Positions 17,441-26,563 are shown, counted from the first letter of the stretch. The stretch: 64,000 nucleotides of DNA from Leptospira perdikensis (GCF_004769575.1 NZ_RQGA01000003.1:744001-808000); one strand, 5' to 3'. A program made the numbers and translations. The notes: a model not told the origin generated them from the sequence alone.

Positions 17441-19249
17441 ATGGGGTCAAATTTCGGTCTAAAAACTGTGTTTTCTATCCAGGGACCGCGATCGATTTAT
17501 GTCTATTCTCTATTCATTGGTCTTCTTTCCGGTTTTGGGGCCTATGGATTCAACTGGGCTCTGACTTGGACAGAATCCTTTACCTTTGGTAACCTTATGG
17601 GTTACGATCCTGGAATTCCTTCTGGCGATTTGTATTTCCACTCGATTGGAAGTGCGGGACCCATTTCTCCACTTTGGATTGTTTTTTTACCTGCCGTTGG
17701 CGGCCTTCTTGTCGGTATCATTACCAGCTTCTTTTGTTCGGAAGCCCAAGGGGGTGGGACCGACTCTTTAATTTATGCATTTCATTTCAATGAAGGAAAG
17801 ATTCGGGCTAAAGTACCTTTTTACAAAGCGCTCGCCACCATACTCACGTTAGGTTCTGGTGGGTCAGGTGGGAAAGAAGGACCAACGGCTCAAATTGGTG
17901 CTGGGTTTGGTTCCAGCCTTGCTGGGTTTTTGGGTGCCGGTGCTAGAGCACGAAGGACATTGATGTTAGCCGGAACTGCAGGTGGGCTTGGGGCAATTTT
18001 TCGTGCTCCTCTGGGTGGGGCTATCACTGCTGTAGAGATGGTCTACCAAGAGGACATCGAAAGTGATTCACTTGTTCCCTGTATTCTTTCTTCGGTAACA
18101 GCATATTTAACTTACACAAGTATTGCTGGAAGTGGTTCTCTGTTTTCTGTACAGGAATATAGTCTCAATGATTACAGACACATTCCATTATACATTGTCC
18201 TCGGACTTCTTTGTTATGTGGTGGGATACTTTTTTGTAAAGGTATACCATCTGGTGCAAGATTTGTTTTCTAAACTACCATTACCTAATTTCTTAAAGCC
18301 AGCTTTTGGTGGATTGATTGTTGGGTGTATTGCTCTTTTGTTTCCCGAAGTTTTAGGTTCTGGATTTGGACTCATTCAAAGGATGATTAATGGAGAAGTT
18401 TTAGAATCTACGAGTTTCGGTTTTTCAGGACCTTTTTTCCTTTTGGCTGTTGCCATTTTTAAAGTATTTTCTACTTCACTTACTGTAGGATCCGGCAGTT
18501 CAGGTGGATTACTTGGACCGTCCTTTGCCATTGGTGGTATGTTAGGTGCCTTTGTGGGTACTATGGCACAAGTTTTGTTCCCGGAATTAAATATCATCAT
18601 CTTTCCCTTTCTTCTTGTGGGGATGGGATCTTTTTTTGCCGGTGTGGCCAGGGCTCCTATTGCAGGAATGATTATGGTTTGTGATATGATCGGTAGTTAC
18701 GAACTCCTACCACCGCTAATGATTGTGTCAGTGATTGCGGTAGTATTATCCCACCGGATTTCTATCTATCGCAACCAAATCAAAAACAGATTTTTATCAC
18801 CCTCTCACCATTGGGATATGAACCAAGACATCATGGATCGAATTCGTATCACTGACCATTTTTCTGAGTTTCGTAAGTATGCTATGGTTTCCGAACACCT
18901 TTCTCTTACGGAATTACAATCAAACGCACCTGGAATCCAAGCGAGTGATTTCATTTTACTAGGAGCAGGAGATGAGTATAAAGGAATTGTATCACTGCGA
19001 AAGAATAGAATCCTTCCAGAATTCGAAGAAGATTTGAAAAATCTCATCACTTGCGGAGAAATTGTGCAGGATGTTCCTTCTGTTAACAGAAATGACACAT
19101 TAGGTAGAGCCCTCCAAATTCTTTTAGAATATGATGTCGACAAACTTGCGATTGTTGAAGATGGTAAATGTTTGGGTTATTTAAGGTACATTGATTTGTT
19201 CAATGCATACCAAAATGAAGTGAAAAATAAACAACGTAAGTCAGTATGA
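17441..19249 (+). CDS. ClC-family chloride/proton exchanger with CBS pair
   Basis: Polytopic ClC transporter (about 500 residues) plus a C-terminal CBS pair. Selectivity-filter motifs: GSGGSGGKEGPTAQ with gating glutamate E146, GSGSSGGLLGPS, and the tyrosine in DMIGSYELL. E199 (AVEMV) matches the internal proton-relay glutamate of exchanger-type ClCs, so H+/Cl- antiport is more likely than a channel. The CBS segment includes NDTLGRALQILLEYDVDKLAIV. I prefer ATG 17441; a longer in-frame start at 17279 would run antisense into the lipoprotein gene. Its stop overlaps the next gene by ATGA, tying it to the RimK-like cluster. Confidence 0.9.
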   Translation: MGSNFGLKTVFSIQGPRSIYVYSLFIGLLSGFGAYGFNWALTWTESFTFGNLMGYDPGIPSGDLYFHSIGSAGPISPLWIVFLPAVGGLLVGIITSFFCSEAQGGGTDSLIYAFHFNEGKIRAKVPFYKALATILTLGSGGSGGKEGPTAQIGAGFGSSLAGFLGAGARARRTLMLAGTAGGLGAIFRAPLGGAITAVEMVYQEDIESDSLVPCILSSVTAYLTYTSIAGSGSLFSVQEYSLNDYRHIPLYIVLGLLCYVVGYFFVKVYHLVQDLFSKLPLPNFLKPAFGGLIVGCIALLFPEVLGSGFGLIQRMINGEVLESTSFGFSGPFFLLAVAIFKVFSTSLTVGSGSSGGLLGPSFAIGGMLGAFVGTMAQVLFPELNIIIFPFLLVGMGSFFAGVARAPIAGMIMVCDMIGSYELLPPLMIVSVIAVVLSHRISIYRNQIKNRFLSPSHHWDMNQDIMDRIRITDHFSEFRKYAMVSEHLSLTELQSNAPGIQASDFILLGAGDEYKGIVSLRKNRILPEFEEDLKNLITCGEIVQDVPSVNRNDTLGRALQILLEYDVDKLAIVEDGKCLGYLRYIDLFNAYQNEVKNKQRKSV

Positions 19250-19836
19250 GATTCCTTAGCAATTTTATGAAATTTTCACCCGTTTTAGTGGAGCAGTTTT
19301 TACATCGATTTTTATTCGTTCTTTTTGTTGGACAGATTATTTTATTAGTCAATTGTTTTGGATCCAAACAAATCATTGAGAAAAAACCAGATTCTCATAT
19401 CAAACCTATCGTCATTCCTCCTCAATATTTAAAACCCATCATTGGTCGAGTGGAATGGGTAGAATTTCCCAACTGGAAACTCAAACTTCGCGCTAGGGTT
19501 GATACCGGTGCAAAATCTTGTTCTATCCATGCAGTTAATATTGAAAGGGTCACGGAAAATGGAGAGGTTTTTGTTTTTTTTGATACTTTTGTGGATGAAA
19601 AACCAGTTCGATTGAAAAGTAAGTTTGTTAAAGAAGCAAAAGTGACAAGTACCTCTGGTGTCTCTGAAACTCGAATCATCATCAGTGAAGTAATGAAAAT
19701 GGGAAAATATAAAGAGGAAGTGATTATCAACTTAAATGATCGGACCAATCTGACTTATCCTATTCTCATCGGTAGAAATTATTTAATGGGTAAGTTTTTG
19801 GTCGATGTATCCTTATCCCATCAGTTAGGGGATTAG
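19246..19836 (+). CDS. RimK-associated retropepsin-like protease (PF05618 type)
   Basis: Family often labelled ATP-dependent zinc protease or RimK/LysX-associated protein. The core motif is GRVEWVEFPNWKLKLRARVDTGAKSCSIHA, in which DTGA is the aspartic-protease signature of retropepsin-like folds; LIGRNYLMGKFLVDV closes the domain. The N-terminus is hydrophobic and ends in LLVNC, an acceptable spirochaetal lipobox, so it is probably a periplasmic lipoprotein. It overlaps the ClC stop (ATGA) and is followed 1 nt later by the transglutaminase-7TM gene. An internal ATG at 19267 is an alternative start. It probably trims or processes the product of the ATP-grasp ligase two genes downstream. Confidence 0.8.
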   Translation: MRFLSNFMKFSPVLVEQFLHRFLFVLFVGQIILLVNCFGSKQIIEKKPDSHIKPIVIPPQYLKPIIGRVEWVEFPNWKLKLRARVDTGAKSCSIHAVNIERVTENGEVFVFFDTFVDEKPVRLKSKFVKEAKVTSTSGVSETRIIISEVMKMGKYKEEVIINLNDRTNLTYPILIGRNYLMGKFLVDVSLSHQLGD

Positions 19837-19837
19837 A

Positions 19838-21424
19838 TTGGATCGCAAAACTTTAATTACAGTATCGATGCTAATCATTTTACCTATAGTATCAATACTG
19901 TATAAGTTAAACATCGCCGAGTTATCTTTACTTCCTGTGGAGGTGGATGATACAGTCAATTTACAGGTAGTCATTTTGCCGAAAGAAAATGTGGCTCTTT
20001 CTGAAGTCACCTTTCCCATTCCAAAACAATTCATCCAGTCAAGAGTTCTCAAATCCAATACCAAAGTGGAAGATTTGGATTTTCGGCTTCAAAAAAAACA
20101 ATATGGCCATTTAGGAATTTGGGAAGGAGAGGATTGGAATTCTTCCATTGGATATTATGCAAAAATAAAAATCCTTCCTTATTCACACTCCAATCCAGAA
20201 CCAGAAATTCCGAATCCAATAGGAAAACAAGTTGCTAAAGAACCATATTATCTTTCTCTAAAGAACTTCTCTCCGGAAGAGATTCGTTTAGCAAAAAAGT
20301 TATTTGAACAAATCCATCCTTATGACAAAGACAATGTTGCGGCCGCTAAACAAATCTATTATTTTATATCTGAAGAAGTTCTGAATACAACTAGGGACAT
20401 TAGTCTTTCCGATACAATCCGTTTGAATAATGGAAGCGCTTATACACAAGCAGTTCTATTTTCCTTACTTTGTAGAATGAAAGGAGTCCAAACAAGAACG
20501 GTTGCTGGATTTGATTTGTCTAAACAAAACGGCAAAGATAACAAAACAAAACTTAGTTTTTGGAATGAAATTCGAATTCATGGAAAATGGTATTTTGTTT
20601 CTACTTATAAAAATATATTTGCCGGGCATGTAAACGGGTATTTGCCAATTTGGAAATCAGTTGAGGAGAGACGTTCTCTTGGCGAAGAACCAGCAACATT
20701 TCGTTATACGGCATATATTACAAAATCTAACGTAAATCGTTATAATTTTAAAGAGTATAGCGAGGAAGTGGCATCGAGTAATAGTTTTTTGCGATATTAT
20801 TCATTATACAGTTTGCCAACTCCATTACAGAATTTGTTTCGATTGGTAATCCTGATTCCCATCGGGGCTTTGGTCCTTTCTGTTGCTAGGAATATGATTG
20901 GGATTCCCACATTTGGTATCTTCACACCGATTTTACTAGCGATGTTTTTTTACGAAACAAACCTCCTATTTGGAATTAGTTTTTTTCTTTTGATGATTGG
21001 TCTTGGTTTTTTTGAAAGGTATGCCTTGGATAAATACTATCTACTCGCAGTTCCTAGACTTTCTATCTTACTTACCATTACCGTCATTTCTTTGATTTTA
21101 TTTTCTGTTTTGAATGAAGAGATTTCCTTTTTCAATCAAATGAGTGTGACTTTATTTCCTATTGTCATTACCACAATATTTATTGAACGGTTTTCGATTA
21201 TGATCATTGAAGAAGGTATACTCAATACCTTCGTTACTTTAGCGGGAACGCTACTCATTGCATTTATCAGTTATATGATTTTTTTCTTTGGTTCATTACA
21301 AATTCTCTTTTTTACTCATCCTGAATTATTGTTGGTTGTGATCGCCATACAAATTCTTCTCGGTCAATACAAAGGGTATCGTGTATCGGAACTTTTTCGG
21401 TTTAAGGAAATTTTTAGATCATGA
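19838..21424 (+). CDS. Inactive transglutaminase fused to seven membrane helices
   Basis: 528 residues. The start is TTG at 19838, supported by AGGGGA 6 nt upstream; the first ATG (19868) is later. An N-terminal membrane anchor is followed by a periplasmic transglutaminase-like domain (about 130-280). Its catalytic positions are replaced: GSAYTQA stands where the Cys motif should be, SFWNEIRI where His is expected and FVSTYKN where Asp is expected. Seven hydrophobic helices fill about 325-510. This is the PF14400/PF14402 architecture, known to co-occur with ATP-grasp ligases and DTGA proteases. An inactive transglutaminase may bind a peptide substrate. The stop overlaps the ATP-grasp start (ATGA). 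Confidence 0.85.
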   Translation: MDRKTLITVSMLIILPIVSILYKLNIAELSLLPVEVDDTVNLQVVILPKENVALSEVTFPIPKQFIQSRVLKSNTKVEDLDFRLQKKQYGHLGIWEGEDWNSSIGYYAKIKILPYSHSNPEPEIPNPIGKQVAKEPYYLSLKNFSPEEIRLAKKLFEQIHPYDKDNVAAAKQIYYFISEEVLNTTRDISLSDTIRLNNGSAYTQAVLFSLLCRMKGVQTRTVAGFDLSKQNGKDNKTKLSFWNEIRIHGKWYFVSTYKNIFAGHVNGYLPIWKSVEERRSLGEEPATFRYTAYITKSNVNRYNFKEYSEEVASSNSFLRYYSLYSLPTPLQNLFRLVILIPIGALVLSVARNMIGIPTFGIFTPILLAMFFYETNLLFGISFFLLMIGLGFFERYALDKYYLLAVPRLSILLTITVISLILFSVLNEEISFFNQMSVTLFPIVITTIFIERFSIMIIEEGILNTFVTLAGTLLIAFISYMIFFFGSLQILFFTHPELLLVVIAIQILLGQYKGYRVSELFRFKEIFRS

Positions 21425-22371
21425 TTTCTCTTTTCAAAAAATTTGAAGAGGAAGGTGTTCTTGGAATCAACCGTAGGATCGGCGAATACATTTTGCCTTA
21501 TAATCCAAGAGAATATTATCCGTTAGTCGATGATAAATGGAAAACCGCAGAACTGGCAAGGCAGTTTCATGTCCCCATGCCCTACCATTATGGAGTTGTG
21601 GATACATTTGGTGGGATTCGAAATACCCGAGACCTTATTCAAGGTAGACCTGGTTTTGTTGTCAAACCAGCTAATGGTGGTATGGGAAATGGAATCCTTG
21701 TCATTACCCATGAATCTGAGACAATCAATGGTTCTATCCGTTATCATAAAGTAGATGATAAAACACTTTCGGAAAAGGACCTTCAACATCATATCTCTGG
21801 AATTTTGTCGGGATTATATTCCTTAGATGGAAATTCTGATTCTTGTATTTTACAAGAACGCTTGGAATGCCATTCTTTCTTTAAAGCGATTTCTTTTCGA
21901 GGGATCCCTGACATTCGTGTGATTGTATTTTTAGGTTATCCTGTAATGGCCATGTTGCGATTACCTACAAAAGAATCAGGAGGGAGGGCAAACCTCCACC
22001 AAGGGGCTCTTGGTGTGGGTGTTGATCTTCGTTCGGGCACTCTCACACATTCTGTTTGTAATGATAAAATCATTCATTTACATCCCGACACAAAACAAAC
22101 GTTAAGTGGAAGGGTGATTCCTCATTGGGAAACTATTTTAGAAATGTCGTCAAGATGTTATGATATGTCTGGACTAGGTTATTTGGGAGTTGATATCGTT
22201 CTAGATGAATCGAGAGGGCCTTTGTTACTCGAAATGAATGCAAGACCTGGACTTGGAATTCAAATTGCAAATCGGATGGGATTACGAGATCGGTTGCAGT
22301 TGGTAGAGAAGATAAAGGATTCGGCGGATGGCCCCAAGACCCGAGTCCACCGAATGTTTCAAGAGTTATAA
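21421..22371 (+). CDS. RimK-like ATP-grasp ligase (alpha-L-glutamate ligase-like)
   Basis: 316-residue ATP-grasp protein. Visible landmarks: NRRIGEYILPYNPREYYPLVDDKWKT at the start, the ATP-binding loop FVVKPANGGMGNGILVI, DIRVIVFLG, and the Mg-binding C-terminal motif LLLEMNARPGLGIQIANR. Related enzymes add glutamate or other amino acids to a carboxylate. It is the last gene of the ClC-protease-transglutaminase/7TM-ligase unit, overlapping the preceding gene by 4 nt. The acceptor is unknown; a membrane-associated peptide or secreted metabolite is plausible given its partners. Confidence 0.85.
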   Translation: MISLFKKFEEEGVLGINRRIGEYILPYNPREYYPLVDDKWKTAELARQFHVPMPYHYGVVDTFGGIRNTRDLIQGRPGFVVKPANGGMGNGILVITHESETINGSIRYHKVDDKTLSEKDLQHHISGILSGLYSLDGNSDSCILQERLECHSFFKAISFRGIPDIRVIVFLGYPVMAMLRLPTKESGGRANLHQGALGVGVDLRSGTLTHSVCNDKIIHLHPDTKQTLSGRVIPHWETILEMSSRCYDMSGLGYLGVDIVLDESRGPLLLEMNARPGLGIQIANRMGLRDRLQLVEKIKDSADGPKTRVHRMFQEL

Positions 22372-22387
22372 AAAGAAAAGTTTTGTT

Positions 22388-22900
22388 TTAAGCGTTTTGT
22401 TTTGCTGTAACAAATACAGTGCGATTGAGAAGAGCCATGGATCCAAAAAGGAATCCTGAATACACTAAGTCGCCAGCAATGGAGTTTTGGAAAAACGGAA
22501 TGGCAAGTGTAAAACAAGTCACAAGACCAGATAGATCCAAAGTATACATTCCGCTTGTTGCCCAAACGGCTAGGTTTGTGAGAAGAAAGAATACCACTGA
22601 TCCAACTACTGTAAAACCAAAGGATTTTGTTAGAGAAGTTCCAATTTGTTTTCCAAAGAGGACTGCTAAAATCATAAATCCATATACAACTGGCATAAGG
22701 TCATGAAACCCGATGAAGAAATCGGAAACAAACATCGCCAAAATAGGAACAAAAAGAGCAAGTCGTCGGTCTGTCAAATAAGCACCCGAAAACAAAGAAA
22801 CGGCCAAAATAGGCGTAAAATTCGGTGGGTGTGGTAGGATACGGCTGATGACAGTAGCGATCACCATTAGGATGGCAACGGAGACACGAGATTGGAACAT
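22388..22900 (-). CDS. DUF6580-like membrane protein (ECF S-component-like)
   Basis: 170 residues with five or six hydrophobic helices. The N-terminus RILPHPPNFTPILAVSLFSGAYL is typical of DUF6580 proteins, thought to be small transport proteins resembling ECF substrate-binding subunits. No Shine-Dalgarno is visible before ATG 22900. Convergent with the ATP-grasp gene (16 nt apart) and divergent from mazG, with a run of nine G in the divergent region. Confidence 0.7.
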   Translation of the reverse strand: MFQSRVSVAILMVIATVISRILPHPPNFTPILAVSLFSGAYLTDRRLALFVPILAMFVSDFFIGFHDLMPVVYGFMILAVLFGKQIGTSLTKSFGFTVVGSVVFFLLTNLAVWATSGMYTLDLSGLVTCFTLAIPFFQNSIAGDLVYSGFLFGSMALLNRTVFVTAKQNA

Positions 22901-22917
22901 AGGGATAGACTCGTAAA

Positions 22918-22926
22918 GGGGGGGGG
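22918..22926. repeat. Nine-G homopolymer between divergent genes
   Basis: Nine consecutive G bases lie 18 nt upstream of the DUF6580 start and about 40 nt upstream of mazG. Homopolymers of this length in low-GC promoters are prone to slippage. Confidence 0.85.
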
Positions 22927-22965
22927 CTTTCGCAAGATAAAATTTCCGTTTGCTTCCCGCAAGGT

Positions 22966-23895
22966 TTGGGAAAAATACAATCAGTGAACCCTCCTAATTT
23001 TGATTCACCCCTGGAAAACCTCCTCGCTCTGACAGCGGATTTACGTAGTCCTGAGGGTTGTCCTTGGGACAAAGAACAAACCCATCTTTCCGTCATTCCC
23101 CATTTACTCGAAGAAACCTATGAAGTGGTGGATACCATTGAACAAGGTGACGACAACCACTTAAAAGAAGAACTTGGGGACTTACTTTTCCAAATTACTT
23201 TTCATAGCCAATTGGCCAAAGAACGTGGTGCCTTTGGTTTTCAAGATGTGGCGAATGATGTATTTCAAAAATTGGTATATCGACATCCTCATGTGTATGG
23301 GAATACCGATGGAATCCATTCAGGAGATCAGGTTCTCACCCAATGGGACCAACTCAAACAAAAAGAGAAAGAATCCAAAAACAAAATAGATTCTGACAAA
23401 AGTATTCTTTCCGGAATTCCGAAAGCCCTGCCTGCCATCCAACGTTCCGAAAAAATCCAAAGCAAAGTCACCAAACAAGGATTTGATTGGCCAACTATTT
23501 CTGGAGTGTTTGAAAAATTTCAAGAAGAAATAAGGGAACTAGATACAGAACTCCAAACCAAAGGATCTCTTAGTTCTAAAAAAATAGCCTATGATGAACG
23601 TGTAGAAGATGAGTTAGGTGATCTTTTCTTTTTGTTAGTGAACTTGTCCCGTAAACTTTCGATTGATCCAGAAACCTGTCTCCGTCGTGCGAATGAAAAA
23701 TTCGAAACTAGATTTCGTGTCCTAGAAGATTTAGTTTCACAAACGGGAAAAACTGTGAAGGATCACTCTTTAGAGGAACTCGATTTGTTCTGGGACCAAG
23801 CGAAGTTGCATCTAAAAACAAAATCAGAAATCAGTACCACTTCCGATACCAAAGGAAAAAAAGGTTTAAACCAGAAAGGAACTAGTCCCAATTAA
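22966..23895 (+). CDS. mazG: Nucleoside triphosphate pyrophosphohydrolase MazG
   Basis: Hydrolyses NTPs/dNTPs to monophosphate and pyrophosphate, a housekeeping clean-up enzyme. Two MazG domains are visible. The first has LRSPEGCPWDKEQTHLS, LLEETYEVVDTIE and EELGDLLFQITFHSQLA; the second has KFQEEIRELD and VEDELGDLFFLLVNLSRKL, giving the EExxE/ExxD metal sites. An Asn/Lys-rich tail follows (from about 285). The start is uncertain: TTG at 22966 or GTG at 22984; neither has a clear Shine-Dalgarno. Followed 2 nt later by a small gene. Confidence 0.9.
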   Translation: MGKIQSVNPPNFDSPLENLLALTADLRSPEGCPWDKEQTHLSVIPHLLEETYEVVDTIEQGDDNHLKEELGDLLFQITFHSQLAKERGAFGFQDVANDVFQKLVYRHPHVYGNTDGIHSGDQVLTQWDQLKQKEKESKNKIDSDKSILSGIPKALPAIQRSEKIQSKVTKQGFDWPTISGVFEKFQEEIRELDTELQTKGSLSSKKIAYDERVEDELGDLFFLLVNLSRKLSIDPETCLRRANEKFETRFRVLEDLVSQTGKTVKDHSLEELDLFWDQAKLHLKTKSEISTTSDTKGKKGLNQKGTSPN

Positions 23896-23897
23896 CG

Positions 23898-24353
23898 ATG
23901 AATTCTCTCGATTTAAACGATTTACCATTTTTAAAAGAAGAATCTCTTCGTGTGTTTCATTGGTTACTCAACGAATACCCGGAGATAGAAGACCCGAAGG
24001 TTCAAACTCAAGGAAAGAAAAACAATCAGTCAGAAATAAAGGAAAGTTCTCATTCCATGGATTTCTTGGAAAATAAAGAATCCATAGAATTCCCCATTCG
24101 TTGGAAAACGGAACAAATGGGACAGATATTAGAATGGGTCATTTCGGATATGGGTTCCGTAACACTTCGGTTAGGTGGATTGGAAGGGAATCGAAGGAAC
24201 CCGGCTCCCATCTTTTATTTAAGTCTTAGAAAATCAGAAGAGGGGAATTTTTTTTGGACAGATCCAGAAGGAAACCCCATTCCTTTCCCTGACGAGTCCA
24301 TCCACAAAGACATTCAAAAGAGAATCCAATTATATATTGATTCGATTTCTTAA
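23898..24353 (+). CDS. Conserved-looking small protein, function unknown
   Basis: 151 residues, begins 2 nt after the mazG stop, so probably in the same transcript. No signal peptide or membrane helix. A Lys/Ser-rich low-complexity section (about 35-55) separates an N-terminal helix from a compact C-terminal domain with WKTEQMGQILEWVISDMGS and FYLSLRK. I recognise no family. Confidence 0.65.
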   Translation: MNSLDLNDLPFLKEESLRVFHWLLNEYPEIEDPKVQTQGKKNNQSEIKESSHSMDFLENKESIEFPIRWKTEQMGQILEWVISDMGSVTLRLGGLEGNRRNPAPIFYLSLRKSEEGNFFWTDPEGNPIPFPDESIHKDIQKRIQLYIDSIS

Positions 24354-24370
24354 ATTGAGATTATTAAGTT

Positions 24371-24835
24371 ATGTTTGTACAGACCATCAGTCAGATCAGA
24401 TCAAATGCGAATCAGATTTTAAAATTATTTTCGCTCATACTTCTATGTCTTAATCCGATGAATACATTTGCATTTAAAGATAAAAGTGAATGTGAGAGAT
24501 TTCATTCTGGAACTTTTATCTTTAATAGTAGTTTTGGGGAAGTGATTATTGTAAGGAATAAATCTGAGGATATCAGTTACAGAGTATATCCCAAGTCATT
24601 TGTAAGATCTTCCGTTAAATGGATTTCTCCTTGTGTAGCAGAATTTAAAGCAATAGAAATCAATGATGATATATTCTCTCCTGAATTCAGAAAAATGCTG
24701 ATGAATGGTAGCAGCAAATTATACATCACCGAAACATTTTCGGATGGTTATTCATACAAAATAACAGAAGAAAGTAGTTCTAAAGTAAATTATGGTAAAG
24801 TAAAATTCTACACAGGATCGTTACCGGCAAAGTGA
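24371..24835 (+). CDS. Small exported protein, function unknown
   Basis: 154 residues with an N-terminal hydrophobic segment (LKLFSLILLCLNPMNTFAF) that probably acts as a signal peptide. The mature protein is beta-rich with two cysteines (SECERF and SPCVAEF) likely to form a disulfide. I recognise no domain. It lies 17 nt after the previous gene. Base composition is a little more AT-rich than the neighbours. Confidence 0.6.
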   Translation: MFVQTISQIRSNANQILKLFSLILLCLNPMNTFAFKDKSECERFHSGTFIFNSSFGEVIIVRNKSEDISYRVYPKSFVRSSVKWISPCVAEFKAIEINDDIFSPEFRKMLMNGSSKLYITETFSDGYSYKITEESSSKVNYGKVKFYTGSLPAK

Positions 24836-24958
24836 AAGAGTTTAAACAATTCAATTTAGTTTGATTGATTTTGTTTCCGAAATCAGTAGCGATCGGTAGA
24901 AATTGATTTCTTTCGGACACAGCCTACTAAAGTAAGCTGCGTCTGAAAATAAGAAGGA

Positions 24959-26017
24959 TTAGGATTCTTTTGTTTCGATTCCTACTTTTTTTTCGATGTT
25001 TTCGATGCGTTTGAGCCATTTGTTTAAGTTCACAATGTTTTTGATGTTCACTCGATACTTTTGGAATTCTGGGAAAGTCAAACCTAAGTCCCAACCCACA
25101 TACACATCTTTTGTTTTAGGAGAAGTGCGAAGGCTTGATCCACCAGCGATGATTGTCCCTTCGACGAGTGTTAAATGGTCACTGATCGCACATGCTCCAC
25201 CAATAATAACATGGTTTCCTAATGTAACACTTCCAGCAAGACCAGACTGTCCAGCAATGATCACGTGGTCCCCCACCTTACAGTTGTGGGCAATGTGAAC
25301 CATATTATCAAATTTACACCCATTCCCAATGGTTGTATCTGTAAGTGCACCGCGGTCGATTGTACAATTACTACCTACTTCGACATCATCCCCAATCACA
25401 ACACGACCTACTTGTGGTATTTTGTTATGTTTACCTTCTGCAAAAACAAATCCAAATCCATCTCCACCGAAACTGGAATTTCCAAAAACAATGAATCGTT
25501 TTCCAACAATTGTATCATCGAAAAACACACAGTTTTTTCCAATGCGAGCACCATCACCAATTTGAACGTGGTCTCCGATTTTCACTCCGTCTTCAATGAT
25601 ACAATCGTTTCCAATGACAGAATTTTTTCCAATGGTTACAAAATGTCCAATATCCGTGTTGGAGCCAACTTTAGCCGTTGGATCAATAACGATATGTGGA
25701 CTCTGTTTTCCTGTAGGTTGTTTCTCCGGAAAAAAATGACGAATGATTTTTGCTGTTGTTAGTTCTACTTTAGGAACAATGATTAAAGCTTTTTCTGTGA
25801 GTGATTCCGCAGTATCGGAAGACACAACAAGTAAAGGTGCTTTGGATGCTTTTGCTTCATTTACAAAAGTTTTGGAAGCTACAAAAGAAATCTCATTTGT
25901 GGAAGCTAACGAAAGTGAGGTGAGTCCGCTAAAAGAAACAGATTGAATACTATCTGTATTTTGAAACTTTGCTTCTGGTAGTAGTGACTGGAGAGTAGAT
26001 AGGTTGATTTGGTTCAT
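24959..26017 (-). CDS. lpxD: UDP-3-O-acylglucosamine N-acyltransferase LpxD
   Basis: Adds the second acyl chain (N-linked, from acyl-ACP) to UDP-GlcN in lipid A synthesis. The N-terminal uridine-binding domain (about 1-100) is followed by left-handed beta-helix hexapeptide repeats (about 105-315) such as [16 protein letters not shown] and [14 protein letters not shown]. The catalytic-histidine region [12 protein letters not shown] is intact. At 352 residues the length is standard. The Shine-Dalgarno AAGGA 7 nt before ATG 26017 lies in the 3' arm of a hairpin (see 26022-26053). Leptospires often carry several lpxD copies; this one stands alone rather than in an lpx operon. Confidence 0.93.
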   Translation of the reverse strand: MNQINLSTLQSLLPEAKFQNTDSIQSVSFSGLTSLSLASTNEISFVASKTFVNEAKASKAPLLVVSSDTAESLTEKALIIVPKVELTTAKIIRHFFPEKQPTGKQSPHIVIDPTAKVGSNTDIGHFVTIGKNSVIGNDCIIEDGVKIGDHVQIGDGARIGKNCVFFDDTIVGKRFIVFGNSSFGGDGFGFVFAEGKHNKIPQVGRVVIGDDVEVGSNCTIDRGALTDTTIGNGCKFDNMVHIAHNCKVGDHVIIAGQSGLAGSVTLGNHVIIGGACAISDHLTLVEGTIIAGGSSLRTSPKTKDVYVGWDLGLTFPEFQKYRVNIKNIVNLNKWLKRIENIEKKVGIETKES

Positions 26018-26021
26018 CTCC

Positions 26022-26053
26022 GATTCCTTATCGATGGTTTAAGACAAGGAATC
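26022..26053 (-). promoter_or_regulatory. Leader hairpin covering the lpxD ribosome-binding site
   Basis: On the minus strand GATTCCTT pairs perfectly (8 bp) with AAGGAATC around a 16-nt loop, ending 4 nt before the lpxD ATG. The 3' arm contains AAGGA, the best Shine-Dalgarno, so the folded form would block initiation. This fits a thermosensor or other translational switch, but it is only inferred from base pairing. Confidence 0.5.
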
Positions 26054-26069
26054 AGAGAGGTCAAAGTTT

Positions 26070-26096
26070 GACTAACACTATTAGGTAGTCTTAGTC
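26070..26096 (-). terminator. Hairpin after doxX-like gene, possible terminator
   Basis: GACTAA...TTAGTC (6 bp), one C-C mismatch, then ACTA/TAGT around a 5-nt loop. It lies between the DoxX stop and the lpxD leader. The following tract on the minus strand (AAACTTTG) is a poor U-run, so termination would be weak. Confidence 0.4.
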
Positions 26097-26109
26097 CTGA
26101 TTTTTAGGA

Positions 26110-26544
26110 TTATCCTTCGATTTTATGGGCAATGATATCATCAAGGGAAAAAGAACCAGCACCTTTAATGATCAGAGGGATTGCTAAACCGAAAGTTAAA
26201 AGTTGGAATTCGAATCCGCCTTTATCAGCAAAAAATCCGTTAGGGAAGTGAACGATTGCGGCAGCAACGAACATAGTAGCAAAGATTCCAAAAGCAGCTA
26301 CTCTTGTGAGCAGTCCTACGATAAGGCCAATCGCGCCAAAGAATTCAGCGATGATGGCAAGAAGAGCAAAGAAGTACGGAATGCCCAATTGTCCTGTAAA
26401 GAAACCCATTGTTCCTTCGAAGCCGTATCCACCGAATGCACCTAGAACTTTTTGTGCTCCGTGAGGAAGGATCACAACTCCGAGAGTGACGCGGAGGATG
26501 GTGAGTGTGATGTCTTTGTTTGTTGCGAGTAATTTGTAAAACAT
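26110..26544 (-). CDS. DoxX-family membrane protein
   Basis: About 144 residues with four membrane helices. The family motif ILRVTLGVVILPHGAQKVLGAFGG at the start, and FAIIAEFFGAIGLIVGLLTRVAA-like sequence in the middle, are typical of DoxX/quinone-redox-related proteins. I chose ATG 26544 because AAGAGG lies 4-5 nt upstream; an in-frame ATG at 26577 falls in the operator region. DoxX proteins are often induced by thiol or oxidative stress. The upstream palindrome suggests control by a MarR/HxlR-like repressor. Confidence 0.85.
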   Translation of the reverse strand: MFYKLLATNKDITLTILRVTLGVVILPHGAQKVLGAFGGYGFEGTMGFFTGQLGIPYFFALLAIIAEFFGAIGLIVGLLTRVAAFGIFATMFVAAAIVHFPNGFFADKGGFEFQLLTFGLAIPLIIKGAGSFSLDDIIAHKIEG

Positions 26545-26563
26545 AGAACCTCTTATTGCTAAA

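Noticed and set aside
25265..25762. A 165-codon plus-strand open frame opposite lpxD
   Set aside because: Lies wholly inside the well-supported lpxD gene and its peptide has no family features; a codon-bias shadow.
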